Source: Bin5 sp963662575 (GTDB lineage: Bacteria > Chloroflexota > Anaerolineae > Caldilineales > Caldilineaceae). From it: DNA of 64,000 bases. How positions within the stretch are numbered: the stretch's first letter is position 1; every line of letters begins with the position of its first letter. This document shows, piece after piece, positions 18,612 through 27,428 of this stretch. Below the pieces are notes generated by a model. It did no database searches, was not told where the DNA came from, and saw only the letters and a program-made list of their open reading frames with translations. The stretch is from NCBI GenBank assembly GCA_963662575.1, contig OY759723.1, positions 186,001-250,000 of the forward strand. The letters are read 5' to 3'. The translations under genes and the position numbers were made by a program.

Positions 18612-19688
18612 TCAGTTCCAGGTAAAGAAGACGCTCAGCCAGCCTTCGTGGCCGGTCATCATGCGATCGAACAGCTGGGGCGCGTCGGTGTAGGGGGCGA
18701 CGTGGCTGACGAGCGGTTCGATCTGCAGTTCGCGGCGGCGGATGAGGTCGAGGATCACGTGCTGGTTGCGCTGGCGGGTCCAGGGCCAGTAGGGGTGGGT
18801 GTCGCTCATGCCGGTCTGGTAGGAGCCGGTCATGATGATTTCGCGGCGGAAGAGCTCGTCGGATTCGATGGCGACGGAGCCGCTCGTTGCACCGACGAGG
18901 ATGATGCGGCCGCGATCGGAAGCGGCTTTGATCATGGTGGGGTAGTTGCCGATGTAGGAGGTGCAGTGGAGTTGCACCTCGGCCCCTCTGCCGGGCAACA
19001 TGCTAGGCAGCGCGCCCCGCCAGCGCCAGGGCAACTGGGTGAGGGCATGGATTTCAGCTATCACATCCTGGCTGCCGGCATCAACCAAGTGGGAGGCGCC
19101 GAGTTGGCGGGCGAGATCCAGCCGCTCCTCGACCATGTCAACGCCGATAAGGGGATGGGCGCCGACGAGGCGGCAGAGTTGAAGGGCCATCAAGCCGACA
19201 ACGCCCAGCCCGTGGACGGCTACCGATTCACCTATCTGAATCTGGGCGCGCCGAACGCCATGCAGCGCGACATCGCCCAGGACGCAGAAGGCGACTTCGA
19301 CGTCGGTCAGGTCTCCGGGCAGCTTTTCGACGCGATACTGCTGCGGAATGGCGACCTCATTGGCTTCAAGCTCCGGTGTCACAAGCCAGTGGGTGGAATG
19401 GTTGCCGCTACACAGCACGCGGTCGCCGACGGCGACCTGGTCGATCTCGCTGCCGACGGCTTCGACGACGCCGATGGCGGTGTAGCCCAGGCCGGCAGGG
19501 GCAAAGGAGGCCTGCTCTGCGGGGCTGGCGGCGCGGCGGCGGCGGATGCCATTCATTTCTGAGCCGGCGCTGACCTGGGTGAGGTGCGTGCGCACAAGCA
19601 GTTGATTGGAAGAAGGAGCCGGAACCTCGAACTCTTCGACTTCGATTTGGCCGGCAGGGGTGAGAACCAAGCGTTGTCCTTTTGTCAC
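18612..19688 (-). CDS. Medium-chain dehydrogenase/reductase without zinc site
   Basis: 358 aa. It starts at GTG (19688) after AAGGAAA. GroES-like domain then Rossmann fold with VHGLGVVGLMALQ. As in 12121-13092, the zinc-binding Cys and GHE are missing and a SAGSE motif is present; the C-terminal part has a long aromatic segment (HPYWPWTRQRNQH). Likely an NAD(P)-dependent oxidoreductase of a sugar-derived compound. Divergent from the class IV aminotransferase, with 136 nt between starts that hold a promoter candidate. Confidence 0.83.
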   Translation of the reverse strand: MTKGQRLVLTPAGQIEVEEFEVPAPSSNQLLVRTHLTQVSAGSEMNGIRRRRAASPAEQASFAPAGLGYTAIGVVEAVGSEIDQVAVGDRVLCSGNHSTHWLVTPELEANEVAIPQQYRVEKLPGDLTDVEVAFCVLGDVALHGVRRAQIQIGESVAVHGLGVVGLMALQLCRLVGAHPLIGVDMVEERLDLARQLGASHLVDAGSQDVIAEIHALTQLPWRWRGALPSMLPGRGAEVQLHCTSYIGNYPTMIKAASDRGRIILVGATSGSVAIESDELFRREIIMTGSYQTGMSDTHPYWPWTRQRNQHVILDLIRRRELQIEPLVSHVAPYTDAPQLFDRMMTGHEGWLSVFFTWN

Positions 19689-19721
19689 GCTAGTTTCCTT
19701 TTCGAGTTGGCGCTACGCTGA

Positions 19722-19751
19722 TAGACAGAAGTTCTGGGTCAAGTGTACAAT
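19722..19751 (+). promoter_or_regulatory. Sigma-70-like promoter for aminotransferase
   Basis: TAGACA and TACAAT, each five of six matches to the -35 and -10 consensus, spaced by 18 bases, about 75 bases upstream of the aminotransferase ATG. Sequence match only. Confidence 0.5.
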
Positions 19752-19824
19752 CATATGCATTCAGCACACAACAGGATTATCTCAACGGCCGGCGGCCAGT
19801 GAACAACGCCAGAGGAGAGTGGCT

Positions 19825-20769
19825 ATGACTAGCCAACGCACAGTTTACGTCAGCGGAAAGTTTGTAGCCGAGAGTGAGGCGGGCTTCTCTATTTTCGATT
19901 CTGCGCTCATGTATGGGGATGTGATATTTGAGACGACGCGCACGTTTAACGGGCAACCGTTTCGGCTGCGGGAGCACATCGAGCGGCTCTATGTGGGGCT
20001 GCGGACGCTGGAGATCGATTGCGGGTTGACGCCGGATGGGATGGAGGCGGCGACGCTGGAAACGATCGAGAGGAACCGGCCCTGTTTCGCGGACGGCAGG
20101 GATTTCCAGATCGTGCATAACGTCTCGCGGGGGCCGATGGGGCTTTACGAGTCTGTCTTCGCCGATGGCGTGAAGCCGACGGTGACGATAAACTGCTGGC
20201 CGCTGACGTGGCATCTGGCCGCGTTTAAGGACGCCTATGTGAGGGGCGTGCATGCGGTCGTCCCAGCGCAGCGCTCGGTGCCGTCGCGGCTGATTGATCC
20301 CAAGATCAAGAACCGTAGCCGGATCTATTACCAAATCGCCAACTTACAGGCCCAGAAGGTCGATCCGCAGGCGTGGGCCCTGCTGACGGACGAGGACGGA
20401 TTCCTGACGGAGGGCACGGGGTCGAACTTTTTCGTGGTGAAGGATGGCGGCCTACTGACGGCGGAGCCGCGCAATATTTTGCGGGGCGTTACGCGCCAGT
20501 CGGTTCTGGAGTTGGCAGAGCGTCTGGGGCTGCCGTGCCGGGAGTGCAATCTGGAGCCATACGACGTGATGACGGCGGACGAGGCGTTTTACACCTCCAC
20601 GCCCTTCACGATTATGCCGGCGACGCGCTTCAACGGGCATGCGATTGGTACGGGCGAACCTGGGCCGGTTACGCGGCGGCTGATGTCGGCCTGGGACCAG
20701 ATGGTTGAGGTCGATATGGTGGCGCAGGCGCGCGCGTTTGCGGAGGAAGTGGGGGACGGCAGTGGTTAG
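19825..20769 (+). CDS. Class IV aminotransferase (branched-chain/D-amino acid type)
   Basis: 314 aa PLP enzyme. The ATG at 19825 follows AGAGGAG; the open frame upstream is spurious. The fold-type IV lysine is K162 in DPKIKNRS; the N-terminus FDSALMYGD (24-32) and the EGTGSNFF loop are typical of the IlvE/DAAT/ADCL family. The substrate class cannot be decided: no clear branched-chain-specific motif. It is convergent with the MocA gene at 20922. Predicted to exchange an amino group between an amino acid and a 2-oxo acid. Confidence 0.9.
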   Translation: MTSQRTVYVSGKFVAESEAGFSIFDSALMYGDVIFETTRTFNGQPFRLREHIERLYVGLRTLEIDCGLTPDGMEAATLETIERNRPCFADGRDFQIVHNVSRGPMGLYESVFADGVKPTVTINCWPLTWHLAAFKDAYVRGVHAVVPAQRSVPSRLIDPKIKNRSRIYYQIANLQAQKVDPQAWALLTDEDGFLTEGTGSNFFVVKDGGLLTAEPRNILRGVTRQSVLELAERLGLPCRECNLEPYDVMTADEAFYTSTPFTIMPATRFNGHAIGTGEPGPVTRRLMSAWDQMVEVDMVAQARAFAEEVGDGSG

Positions 20770-20770
20770 T

Positions 20771-20900
20771 GGTCGTTGATGATTGTTTGAAGTGTGATTT
20801 GCAGGATCAGAGTGTGGCCTGTCCACGGAGGGCTGCGAAGAACACCTTTTTCATCCACGAAGGTCACGAAGGGCCGCGAAGGGCCACTAAGAACACCTAG
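20771..20900. repeat. Compound spacer repeat (GGTCGTTGATGATTG plus CCACGAAGG)
   Basis: The first 62 bases match 55075-55138 at about four in five positions (13 differences by hand alignment), and the rest is the CCACGAAGGGCC repeat also found at 15931-15983. It fills the convergent gap between the aminotransferase and a MocA gene, like the copy downstream of the DUF1537 kinase. Confidence 0.72.
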
Positions 20901-20921
20901 TTCCCCTGAGGACGGGCCCAA

Positions 20922-21995
20922 TTAGTCCCGCGCCAGAGGCCAGTGGATCTTTTCCACGCCTTTGGCCTGGGAACGCATGATCGCGATCATGATTTCCAGG
21001 CTGTGCTGTGCCCGCCGGCCACTGGAAATACTTTCGCCCCCATTTTCCATCAACTGAATCAGTTCGTCGACGGCATTGACCATGCCGCTGCCGTAGTCGA
21101 CGGTTCCGCCAATCTGGCGGCTGGTGACCTCGTGCGGATGCTCCTGCGATGTCAGGTAGACAACGGCTTCGGTGTTGCTGATGCGAATGCGGCCCTTGGT
21201 ACAGAGGAGATCCAGTTCGAAATTGACTAAGGTCCTCTGCGAGACTTCGATGTGGGCGCGCACGCCGTTGGTGAAGTGGAGATAGGCGGAGGCGCCGGGA
21301 TCGGTCTTGGGGTCGTGGCCGCCGTCGCCCAGATATTCGGTGCGGTCCTCAGAGCCCTCTTCCATACTGCCGATCAGCCAGTCGGGCGGCGCGTCGGCGT
21401 ACATGCAGACGGTGTCGACCAGGTGGGTGCCGTTGCGGAAGAGCATGGCGCGCTCGCCGCCCAGATGGGCGTTTATGCGGGTGAGGGAGCCGATGCGTCC
21501 GTCTTCGATGATGGCCAGGGCCTGCCGCCAGAAGGGATCCCAGCGCCGGCCATGGTTGACGCACATTTTTGCGCCACTCTTCTCGACCGCGGCCAACATG
21601 CGGTCGGCGTCGGCGAGGGTGGTGGCCAAGGGCTTTTCGCAGTAGATGGCGGGGACGCCGGCCTCTGCGGCGTCGACGACCATTTGATCATGGAGGTGGT
21701 CGGAGGTGACGACGCTCAGGATATCGAGATTCTCCTTTGCCAGCATGGCGCGGTAGTCGGAATAGTGCGCGGCTGCGCCCCAATTTTGGTCATATAGGGT
21801 CAACAACTCGGGCACCAGTTCACAGACGGCGACCACCTCGACGCGGGGATGGGCGGCGTAGGCGGCGGCGTGTGAGTGCGGCTGCGGGTGGCGCGTCGCC
21901 CACAGGTCGTAGCGCGGCGGCGACTGGCCGATGCCGGTCAGCCCGATGATGCCGGCCCGGTATGTCTTGTCACTGGATTGATTGGTAGCGGACAT
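20922..21995 (-). CDS. Gfo/Idh/MocA family oxidoreductase
   Basis: 357 aa. The Rossmann loop reads GIIGLTGIGQSPP (15-27), an unusual loop with an insert; the EKP signature is at 120-122 (CEKPLATT). The substrate domain shows NHGRRWDPFWRQA. It is the last of three MocA genes in a row (24331-20922), which are not close paralogues. Predicted NAD(P)-dependent sugar dehydrogenase; substrate unknown. Confidence 0.88.
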   Translation of the reverse strand: MSATNQSSDKTYRAGIIGLTGIGQSPPRYDLWATRHPQPHSHAAAYAAHPRVEVVAVCELVPELLTLYDQNWGAAAHYSDYRAMLAKENLDILSVVTSDHLHDQMVVDAAEAGVPAIYCEKPLATTLADADRMLAAVEKSGAKMCVNHGRRWDPFWRQALAIIEDGRIGSLTRINAHLGGERAMLFRNGTHLVDTVCMYADAPPDWLIGSMEEGSEDRTEYLGDGGHDPKTDPGASAYLHFTNGVRAHIEVSQRTLVNFELDLLCTKGRIRISNTEAVVYLTSQEHPHEVTSRQIGGTVDYGSGMVNAVDELIQLMENGGESISSGRRAQHSLEIMIAIMRSQAKGVEKIHWPLARD

Positions 21996-22075
21996 TTTCT
22001 CCCCCTGCTTGCTTACGCCTGTTGGCAGTTGTTTTGTGCTGGCATTGGGCTACTGGTCACTGGTCAATGTAGTTC

Positions 22076-23227
22076 TCACCCCGCTTCTTCAAGCCAGAGT
22101 GTGTAGGGATTCGCGCGGTTTTCGAGCGGGAAGTCGACGCGGCCGCGCACGCGTTGCGACTCGTGGATGGCCATGATCATTTCGAGGACGGCGCGGGCAT
22201 CCTGGCCATTGGTCACGGCGGTTACCTGGCGGTCCTCTTCGATGGCGCTGATCAGTTCTTCGACGAAGACGCGGTTGTTCAGCTGGAATTTCTCGGAAAC
22301 TGAGCGCGGCTGGCCGTCTGCGTTCAGATCCCATTGCGGAAGCGTGATGCGTTCCCAAGAGCCGTCTCTGTCACCGGGGAGCCAGAGGCGGTAGGGGTAG
22401 TGGTAGAGTTCGCCCAGCGGCGCGGTGCGCAGCGAGAGGATGCCGGCGGAGCCGTGGATCTCGAGGCCGAGCCAATTGACCCGTTCGCGGGAGTCGGTGT
22501 CATCGCTGCGGTAGGAGTCGAGATGAGCGGTGACGCCGTTCTGGAAAACGAAGTATGCGGCGAGCCCATTGCCGGCGACCAGGCCGACGCCTTCGTCCCC
22601 TTCATGGATGTCGGCAGGCGTGAGCTCGCGGCCATCCTGAGTGACGTGGGCGTGGGCCCAGAGCACTTCGGAAGCGGCGAAGAAACGGATGTCGTCGAGG
22701 AGATGAGTGCCGAGGACGATTAGGTCCATTGCGCCAGCGCGGCGGTCTGCTTTGCCGTGGCGGCGGATCATCTGGACATCGCCGATGAGGCCGTCGTCAA
22801 TGAGCTGCCTGGCATGCAGCTCGTAGGGGTTGGCGCGACGATGGGCGACAGCGAGCCTGGTGTTGTGCCGTTCGCAGGCGGCGAGCATGGCATCGGCTTC
22901 GGCGAGAGTGCGGGCGAAGGGCTTTTCGCTGAATATGCCCCTGACGCCGGCTTCGGCGCAGGCGATGACCATTTCTGCGTGTTGGTCAACCCAACGGGGA
23001 CAGACGTTGACGAGGTCCAACTCCATTTGCGACAGCATTTCGTGATAGTCGGCGAAGCTGTGGGCGGCGCCGGTGCGCTGGGCAGCGGCTGCGCGCCCCT
23101 CTGCGTCCGGGTCAGCAACGGCGACTACTTCGACATTGGGCAACCCCTGATAGGCTGTATCCAGACCGTGACCGTAGTTGCCGCGTCCGGTGTGGCCGAT
23201 GATTCCGGCCCGATAGTTTGCTGGCAT
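22076..23227 (-). CDS. Gfo/Idh/MocA family oxidoreductase
   Basis: 383 aa. N-terminal GIIGHTGRGNYGHG (8-21) is a modified dinucleotide loop resembling the one in the next gene; EKP signature at 101-103 (SEKPFART). The C-terminal half carries the GTHLLDDIRFF segment seen in members of the family. Same orientation as its neighbours, gap 80 nt to 21995. Likely dehydrogenates a sugar of the same pathway. Confidence 0.88.
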   Translation of the reverse strand: MPANYRAGIIGHTGRGNYGHGLDTAYQGLPNVEVVAVADPDAEGRAAAAQRTGAAHSFADYHEMLSQMELDLVNVCPRWVDQHAEMVIACAEAGVRGIFSEKPFARTLAEADAMLAACERHNTRLAVAHRRANPYELHARQLIDDGLIGDVQMIRRHGKADRRAGAMDLIVLGTHLLDDIRFFAASEVLWAHAHVTQDGRELTPADIHEGDEGVGLVAGNGLAAYFVFQNGVTAHLDSYRSDDTDSRERVNWLGLEIHGSAGILSLRTAPLGELYHYPYRLWLPGDRDGSWERITLPQWDLNADGQPRSVSEKFQLNNRVFVEELISAIEEDRQVTAVTNGQDARAVLEMIMAIHESQRVRGRVDFPLENRANPYTLWLEEAG

Positions 23228-23293
23228 CGGAACTCCAGTGGTAGGTGGTCAGTGGCTTTATGAAGCTACTTGAAATTGGTCGGCCACCGCTGG

Positions 23294-24331
23294 TTACTCG
23301 CCAGTGGAACGGATTTCCAGTTCGTCCAGGCCGGGAGCGAGGGGGAGACGCACCTGTGTGCCTGTCTTGTGGGAGATGTGGATGGCGGTGATGGCTTCGA
23401 GTACTTTGAGGCCGTCGCGTCCTGTCGAAACGCTTTCCCGATCTTCAAGCAGACAGTCGATGCTTTCGCGAGTGGCGGAATAGAAGTAGTCGTCGAGCTT
23501 GAACTCGGTCGGCATGTCGGGAATAGGCTGGAATTCGTAGCGTGTTCCGTAGCCTTCGTCGGCCTCGACAAGGGGGCCGTATTCCCAGAGGCCGCGGCGC
23601 TCGCTGAAATGGACGCGGCCTTCGGTGCCGGCAATAGTGGTGTAGCCCAGGTGCTCACTGCGCTCGGCGATGCAGTCGATGAAGATGACGACACCATCGG
23701 AGCAGGCGATCATGCCGGCGCCGCCAGGGTCGGCCACGGTCTCCGTGTTGAGATAGCCGGAAACGAGCTGCGGCTGCGCGGACGTGAAGTAGAAGGCATA
23801 GTCAACGGTGTGGGTGCCGTTTGTGAGGAGGGGCCGGCAGCCTTCGTAGGTGATGGTTTTGACGCGGCCGACGGCGCCCTCGTCGATCATGCGCTTGAGG
23901 CGCTGGTAGTGGGGGAGAAAGCGGCGCGTGTGCTCGGTGATCAGACGGGAGCCGCTGCGGTCGCAGGCGGCTACCATTTTGCGACCCCAGGCCACGCTGG
24001 TGGCGAGCGGCTTCTCGACCATGATCACTTTGATGCCGGCTTCAGCTGCCTCGATGACCGGATGGTGATGGTAGAGGGTGTTAGTCGTGACATCTACGAT
24101 ATCGAGGTGGGCCTTTTGGTACATGTCGACGGCAGTGGGATAGCGGTGTTCGGGCGCGATCTCCCATTCATCGCCGAACTGCTGGAGTCGCTGCGGGTCG
24201 ATATCGGCGATTGCGACCAGCTCCGCGTCCTCGCAGCGCCGGTAGCCGGCCGCGTGGGAAAATGGTCTGTGGCCCAGCCCGCCGATTGGCCCGGCGCCGA
24301 CGATGCCGACTCTGACTTTGGCTTTTGACAT
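23294..24331 (-). CDS. Gfo/Idh/MocA family oxidoreductase
   Basis: 345 aa. The Rossmann motif is GIVGAGPIGGLG (9-20) and the EKP signature is at 106-108 (VEKPLATS). The substrate domain has a TNGTHTVDYAFYF stretch. First of the three consecutive MocA genes. The GNAT gene lies immediately upstream (ends 24383), so the whole run from 26376 down to 20922 may be one transcription unit. Confidence 0.88.
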   Translation of the reverse strand: MSKAKVRVGIVGAGPIGGLGHRPFSHAAGYRRCEDAELVAIADIDPQRLQQFGDEWEIAPEHRYPTAVDMYQKAHLDIVDVTTNTLYHHHPVIEAAEAGIKVIMVEKPLATSVAWGRKMVAACDRSGSRLITEHTRRFLPHYQRLKRMIDEGAVGRVKTITYEGCRPLLTNGTHTVDYAFYFTSAQPQLVSGYLNTETVADPGGAGMIACSDGVVIFIDCIAERSEHLGYTTIAGTEGRVHFSERRGLWEYGPLVEADEGYGTRYEFQPIPDMPTEFKLDDYFYSATRESIDCLLEDRESVSTGRDGLKVLEAITAIHISHKTGTQVRLPLAPGLDELEIRSTGE

Positions 24332-24382
24332 TTTTGCGCTCCTGGGACTGCGTTGCGTACTAGGAATTAGGTAGGACGGCGT

Positions 24383-24865
24383 CTATTGGTCGTCTGCGGT
24401 GATGGGCATGATGTAGTGGATCTGGCGGGCCACTTCCTGGAAGCCGAAGTCTGGGTAGAAGTGTGCGCCGACGTCGTTCTGGTCCAGAGTCTCGATGCGG
24501 GCGTAGGTCATGCCCTGGGCAGCAAGGTAGGCGACGGCCTCTTCGAGGAGGCGGCGCCCGATGCCACGCTGCTGGAATTCTGGCAGGACGGCAAAGTTGG
24601 GAATGCCGCCGATCCGGGCTCCCTGATCGACGCGCGTGCTGACGTAACCGACGATCTGTCCATCCAGTTCAGCGACGAGGATGCCTACAGCGTTGATTTC
24701 GGCATCGTCGTCGATGTGGCGCTTCTTGCGCCAACGCCAATCTCGCCCGTGGACAAGCCCATACAGCTGCTCGATATTCTGGTCGACGCAGACACCGTCA
24801 AAGCAGATGGCGGTGATGGTCTTCAGGGTTTCCAGATCGGACGGTCGAAATCGTCTTATTTCCAT
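24383..24865 (-). CDS. GNAT family N-acetyltransferase
   Basis: 160 aa from the ATG at 24865, which has AGGAG six bases upstream; the ATG five codons earlier contains that sequence. Acetyl-CoA-binding QQRGIGRRLLEEA and the C-terminal GFQEVARQIHYIMPI fit GNAT fold. No signal peptide. Substrate not evident; in this setting it could modify an amino sugar. The gap to the MocA gene start (24331) is about 50 nt. Confidence 0.88.
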   Translation of the reverse strand: MEIRRFRPSDLETLKTITAICFDGVCVDQNIEQLYGLVHGRDWRWRKKRHIDDDAEINAVGILVAELDGQIVGYVSTRVDQGARIGGIPNFAVLPEFQQRGIGRRLLEEAVAYLAAQGMTYARIETLDQNDVGAHFYPDFGFQEVARQIHYIMPITADDQ

Positions 24866-24921
24866 CCATGACTCCTGCATTGCACTGAGGTCAGGTAGGC
24901 AAGCGTCAGCCGGTCCCCGCC

Positions 24922-26376
24922 CTACTCCGCGAAGCGGAAGGAGTAGACGTCGGCGTCTTTCAGCACGAAGCGCAGGCGCACGACTTCACCGCTGAAATTG
25001 CTGACATCGGCGCCTTGTGTCCAGCGCACAGTCCGGTCCAAGTCGTCACCCAGAAGCTCGACACAGTCGTCCAGGCCAAAACCGTCTATGGCTTTATCTA
25101 CCTGTCCGTGCAGCATCTCCACGCGTACGCTGCCTGCGGCCGAGGCGGAGAAGTTCAGTTCCAGGTTGTTGCCACTGAAAGTGATGGGTTTTGTAATCAT
25201 GGCGCCGCCGCTGGGGGGCGCATGAAGGGAAACGAAGCCGTCGACGCGGAGGGTGTAGCGGCGCTGGCTTACGCCCGGCCCGCGCCAGTAGCCTTCGCTG
25301 ACGTACATCGAGAGCTCATCGGGCGCGCCGGCGAACTGCGAGCCGGTAGTGACGAGTCCCCAGTTCTGGTAGTTGTCGCCGTAGGTCCAGTTGTCCTGTG
25401 GGCGCAGTCCCGGGCGGATGAATGCCTCGGGCCAGATATTGAATTCGAGACCGTCGCGACTGCTCATGAAGAGACCGTCGGTCACGGCCGCGCCGTGGCG
25501 TTCCTGGGTGTCGGCGCGGAGGCGGCGATGCTCTTGTTCGGGCAGGTCCTCGATGGCAGGCGACCAGGGACGTTCGACGTAACGGGCGGGGAAGCCGACA
25601 AATAGGTGGGGGGCACGGTAGTAGGGCTTGATCTGATTGGTGTACAGTTCGGCGATACGGGTAGGGCTGTAATCGATGAAGACCGGCTCGCTCCAGTTGA
25701 GGAAATCGGGCGAGACACAGGTCATGATGTCGCGGCCGTGGCGAAAATCGCGATGGTAGTCACGATATTCGCCGCGCTCGGCGTCCCAGAAGGCGAGGTT
25801 CTGGGAATCGAAATAGCCCTCGGTGATCACCGGTTCGTCGTGCATTTGCGTCCAGTGGAGGCCGTCGGGTGAGCTGAGCGCGAAAAGGCCTTTGTATCCT
25901 CTGTTGTTGGCGAACGCCTTGTATCTCTGCGAGGCAGGTGCGTCTGGATTGGGGTCCTTGAACGGCGCGAAGTTGATGGCCGGGCTGCTGTCGTCGCGGG
26001 CATCGAGGATGATGTTGTTGTGGCGCGACCCGTCGTACTCGACGAGGCCCAGGTCCGGCTTGCTCCAGTGGATGCCGTCACTACTTTCGGCCACGCAGAC
26101 GACTTCGGGGTGGGCAAATTCCAGGGACCCGGAGTCGATGGTAAAGTGCCAGCCGCGGTAGTACATGAGATAGCGGTCATCGTCCTGGAAGACGGTTACG
26201 TAGCCGGAGGCGTTGCCCTCCCAGGGCGCGTCCGTTTCGAGGGCGATTTCTTGTGGCACGGGGCGGTGGAGGCGCAGTTCAGCGTCTCGGGTCATGGCGG
26301 CGATGAGATAGTCGTCGACCATCAGTTCCCGACGGGAGCCGATATCGATTACGGAGCTAGAGTGCGAAGAGGTCAT
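24922..26376 (-). CDS. Glycosidase-like five-bladed propeller protein, paralogue B
   Basis: 484 aa, paralogue of 16125-17627. Shared blocks include ELMVDDYLIA near the N-terminus, TDAPWEGN, SSDGIHWSKP, GLFMSSRDG, SAAGSVRVE and LRFVLKDADVYSF. Secondary structure is almost all beta. No signal peptide is visible, so it is either cytosolic or exported by an unrecognised route. No reliable catalytic residues. Its neighbours are an aldo/keto reductase upstream and a GNAT plus MocA genes downstream, consistent with carbohydrate breakdown. Confidence 0.72.
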   Translation of the reverse strand: MTSSHSSSVIDIGSRRELMVDDYLIAAMTRDAELRLHRPVPQEIALETDAPWEGNASGYVTVFQDDDRYLMYYRGWHFTIDSGSLEFAHPEVVCVAESSDGIHWSKPDLGLVEYDGSRHNNIILDARDDSSPAINFAPFKDPNPDAPASQRYKAFANNRGYKGLFALSSPDGLHWTQMHDEPVITEGYFDSQNLAFWDAERGEYRDYHRDFRHGRDIMTCVSPDFLNWSEPVFIDYSPTRIAELYTNQIKPYYRAPHLFVGFPARYVERPWSPAIEDLPEQEHRRLRADTQERHGAAVTDGLFMSSRDGLEFNIWPEAFIRPGLRPQDNWTYGDNYQNWGLVTTGSQFAGAPDELSMYVSEGYWRGPGVSQRRYTLRVDGFVSLHAPPSGGAMITKPITFSGNNLELNFSASAAGSVRVEMLHGQVDKAIDGFGLDDCVELLGDDLDRTVRWTQGADVSNFSGEVVRLRFVLKDADVYSFRFAE

Positions 26377-26487
26377 GGCTGCTCCCTTTTTCGTACTTAG
26401 TCGTGCGCTATTCCGGTCTGAGCAGGGTCGCTGGGAGAAGTGCTAGTCTCAGCCAGGCATTGGCCCTGGCCCGCCAGGATCGTACGG

Positions 26488-27354
26488 TCAGGCCGGTGTC
26501 AAACCGACGCGATCAAGTCGTTGTTTGGCCTCGGCGTACACGTCCGGGGACAGTGGGCCGGCCAGTACGGCTTGCGCATTTTCTGCGAGGTGCTTGGGAT
26601 TGGTTGTGCCGACGATAGTTGAGTGGACGTCTGGATGCGACAACGTATAACGCAGGATGAATGAAGTGTCGCTCTCGCCCTCCTGCTTTAGTTCGGCCAG
26701 CCCGGCCTCGGCATATGCCTGCCAGCGGTCCGATGTGCCGAGACCGACGCCCGGCTTGCCGAGGGCTACGCCGCCGCGGATTATAGTGCCGGCGCCGGCC
26801 TGCGCGGTGGTGGTCAGCCAGTTTTCGTGGTCGCGCTCCAGCGCGGAATAGGGGATCTGGTAGGCGTCGAAGACATCCCAGCTGAGGTAGGTGGGCAGGT
26901 GGGGCAGGGTGGTGGACATCCCGATCCAGCGCACTTTGCCCTGGGTGCGCATATCTTGCAACGCCTCGACCAGGTCGCCCTGTTCACATTCGGCCACGGA
27001 AGGGTTGTGCAGTTGCATCAGGTCGACGTAATCGACGTGCAGGCGTTCCAGGCTTTCGTGCAGGCCGCGGAACAGGTTCTCCCTGGTCCAGATATGGCCA
27101 TCGGGATGGCAGCCGCACTTGGTGGCGAGGACATACTCATGGCGACGGTGACGAAGGAAGCGGCCGATCATCTCCTCGCTGTTGCCGTAATCGTTGGCGG
27201 TGTCGATGAAGTTGATTCCGGAATCGAGGACGGCGTTGAGCTGGGACTCCATTTCGTCATCGTCCATGGACCGCCGATGCCCTGCGCCAAATCCAAGCCG
27301 GGTGACCTCCAGACCGGTACGACCGAGCGTTGCGGTGGGGAGGATATTGGACAT
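26488..27354 (-). CDS. Aldo/keto reductase
   Basis: 288 aa. Predicted catalytic tetrad D51, Y56, K79 and H116 (FIDTANDYGNSEE, LATKCGCH, DLMQLHNPS). NADPH-dependent reduction of an aldehyde or ketone in the cytosol. C-terminal TIVGTTNPKHLAEN is the cofactor-phosphate loop region. It lies upstream of the propeller gene in the same orientation. Confidence 0.93.
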   Translation of the reverse strand: MSNILPTATLGRTGLEVTRLGFGAGHRRSMDDDEMESQLNAVLDSGINFIDTANDYGNSEEMIGRFLRHRRHEYVLATKCGCHPDGHIWTRENLFRGLHESLERLHVDYVDLMQLHNPSVAECEQGDLVEALQDMRTQGKVRWIGMSTTLPHLPTYLSWDVFDAYQIPYSALERDHENWLTTTAQAGAGTIIRGGVALGKPGVGLGTSDRWQAYAEAGLAELKQEGESDTSFILRYTLSHPDVHSTIVGTTNPKHLAENAQAVLAGPLSPDVYAEAKQRLDRVGLTPA

Positions 27355-27428
27355 CGTTAACCTTTCCTGGATGTGGTATCGGGTAAGAGATGCGTTGATT
27401 TACGGGCCAGTGGCCACTGGCGGCGCAG

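Noticed and set aside
19606..19824. Extension of the aminotransferase to 387 aa
   Set aside because: Runs across the promoter region and the divergent gene's start; the ATG at 19825 begins the family N-terminus.
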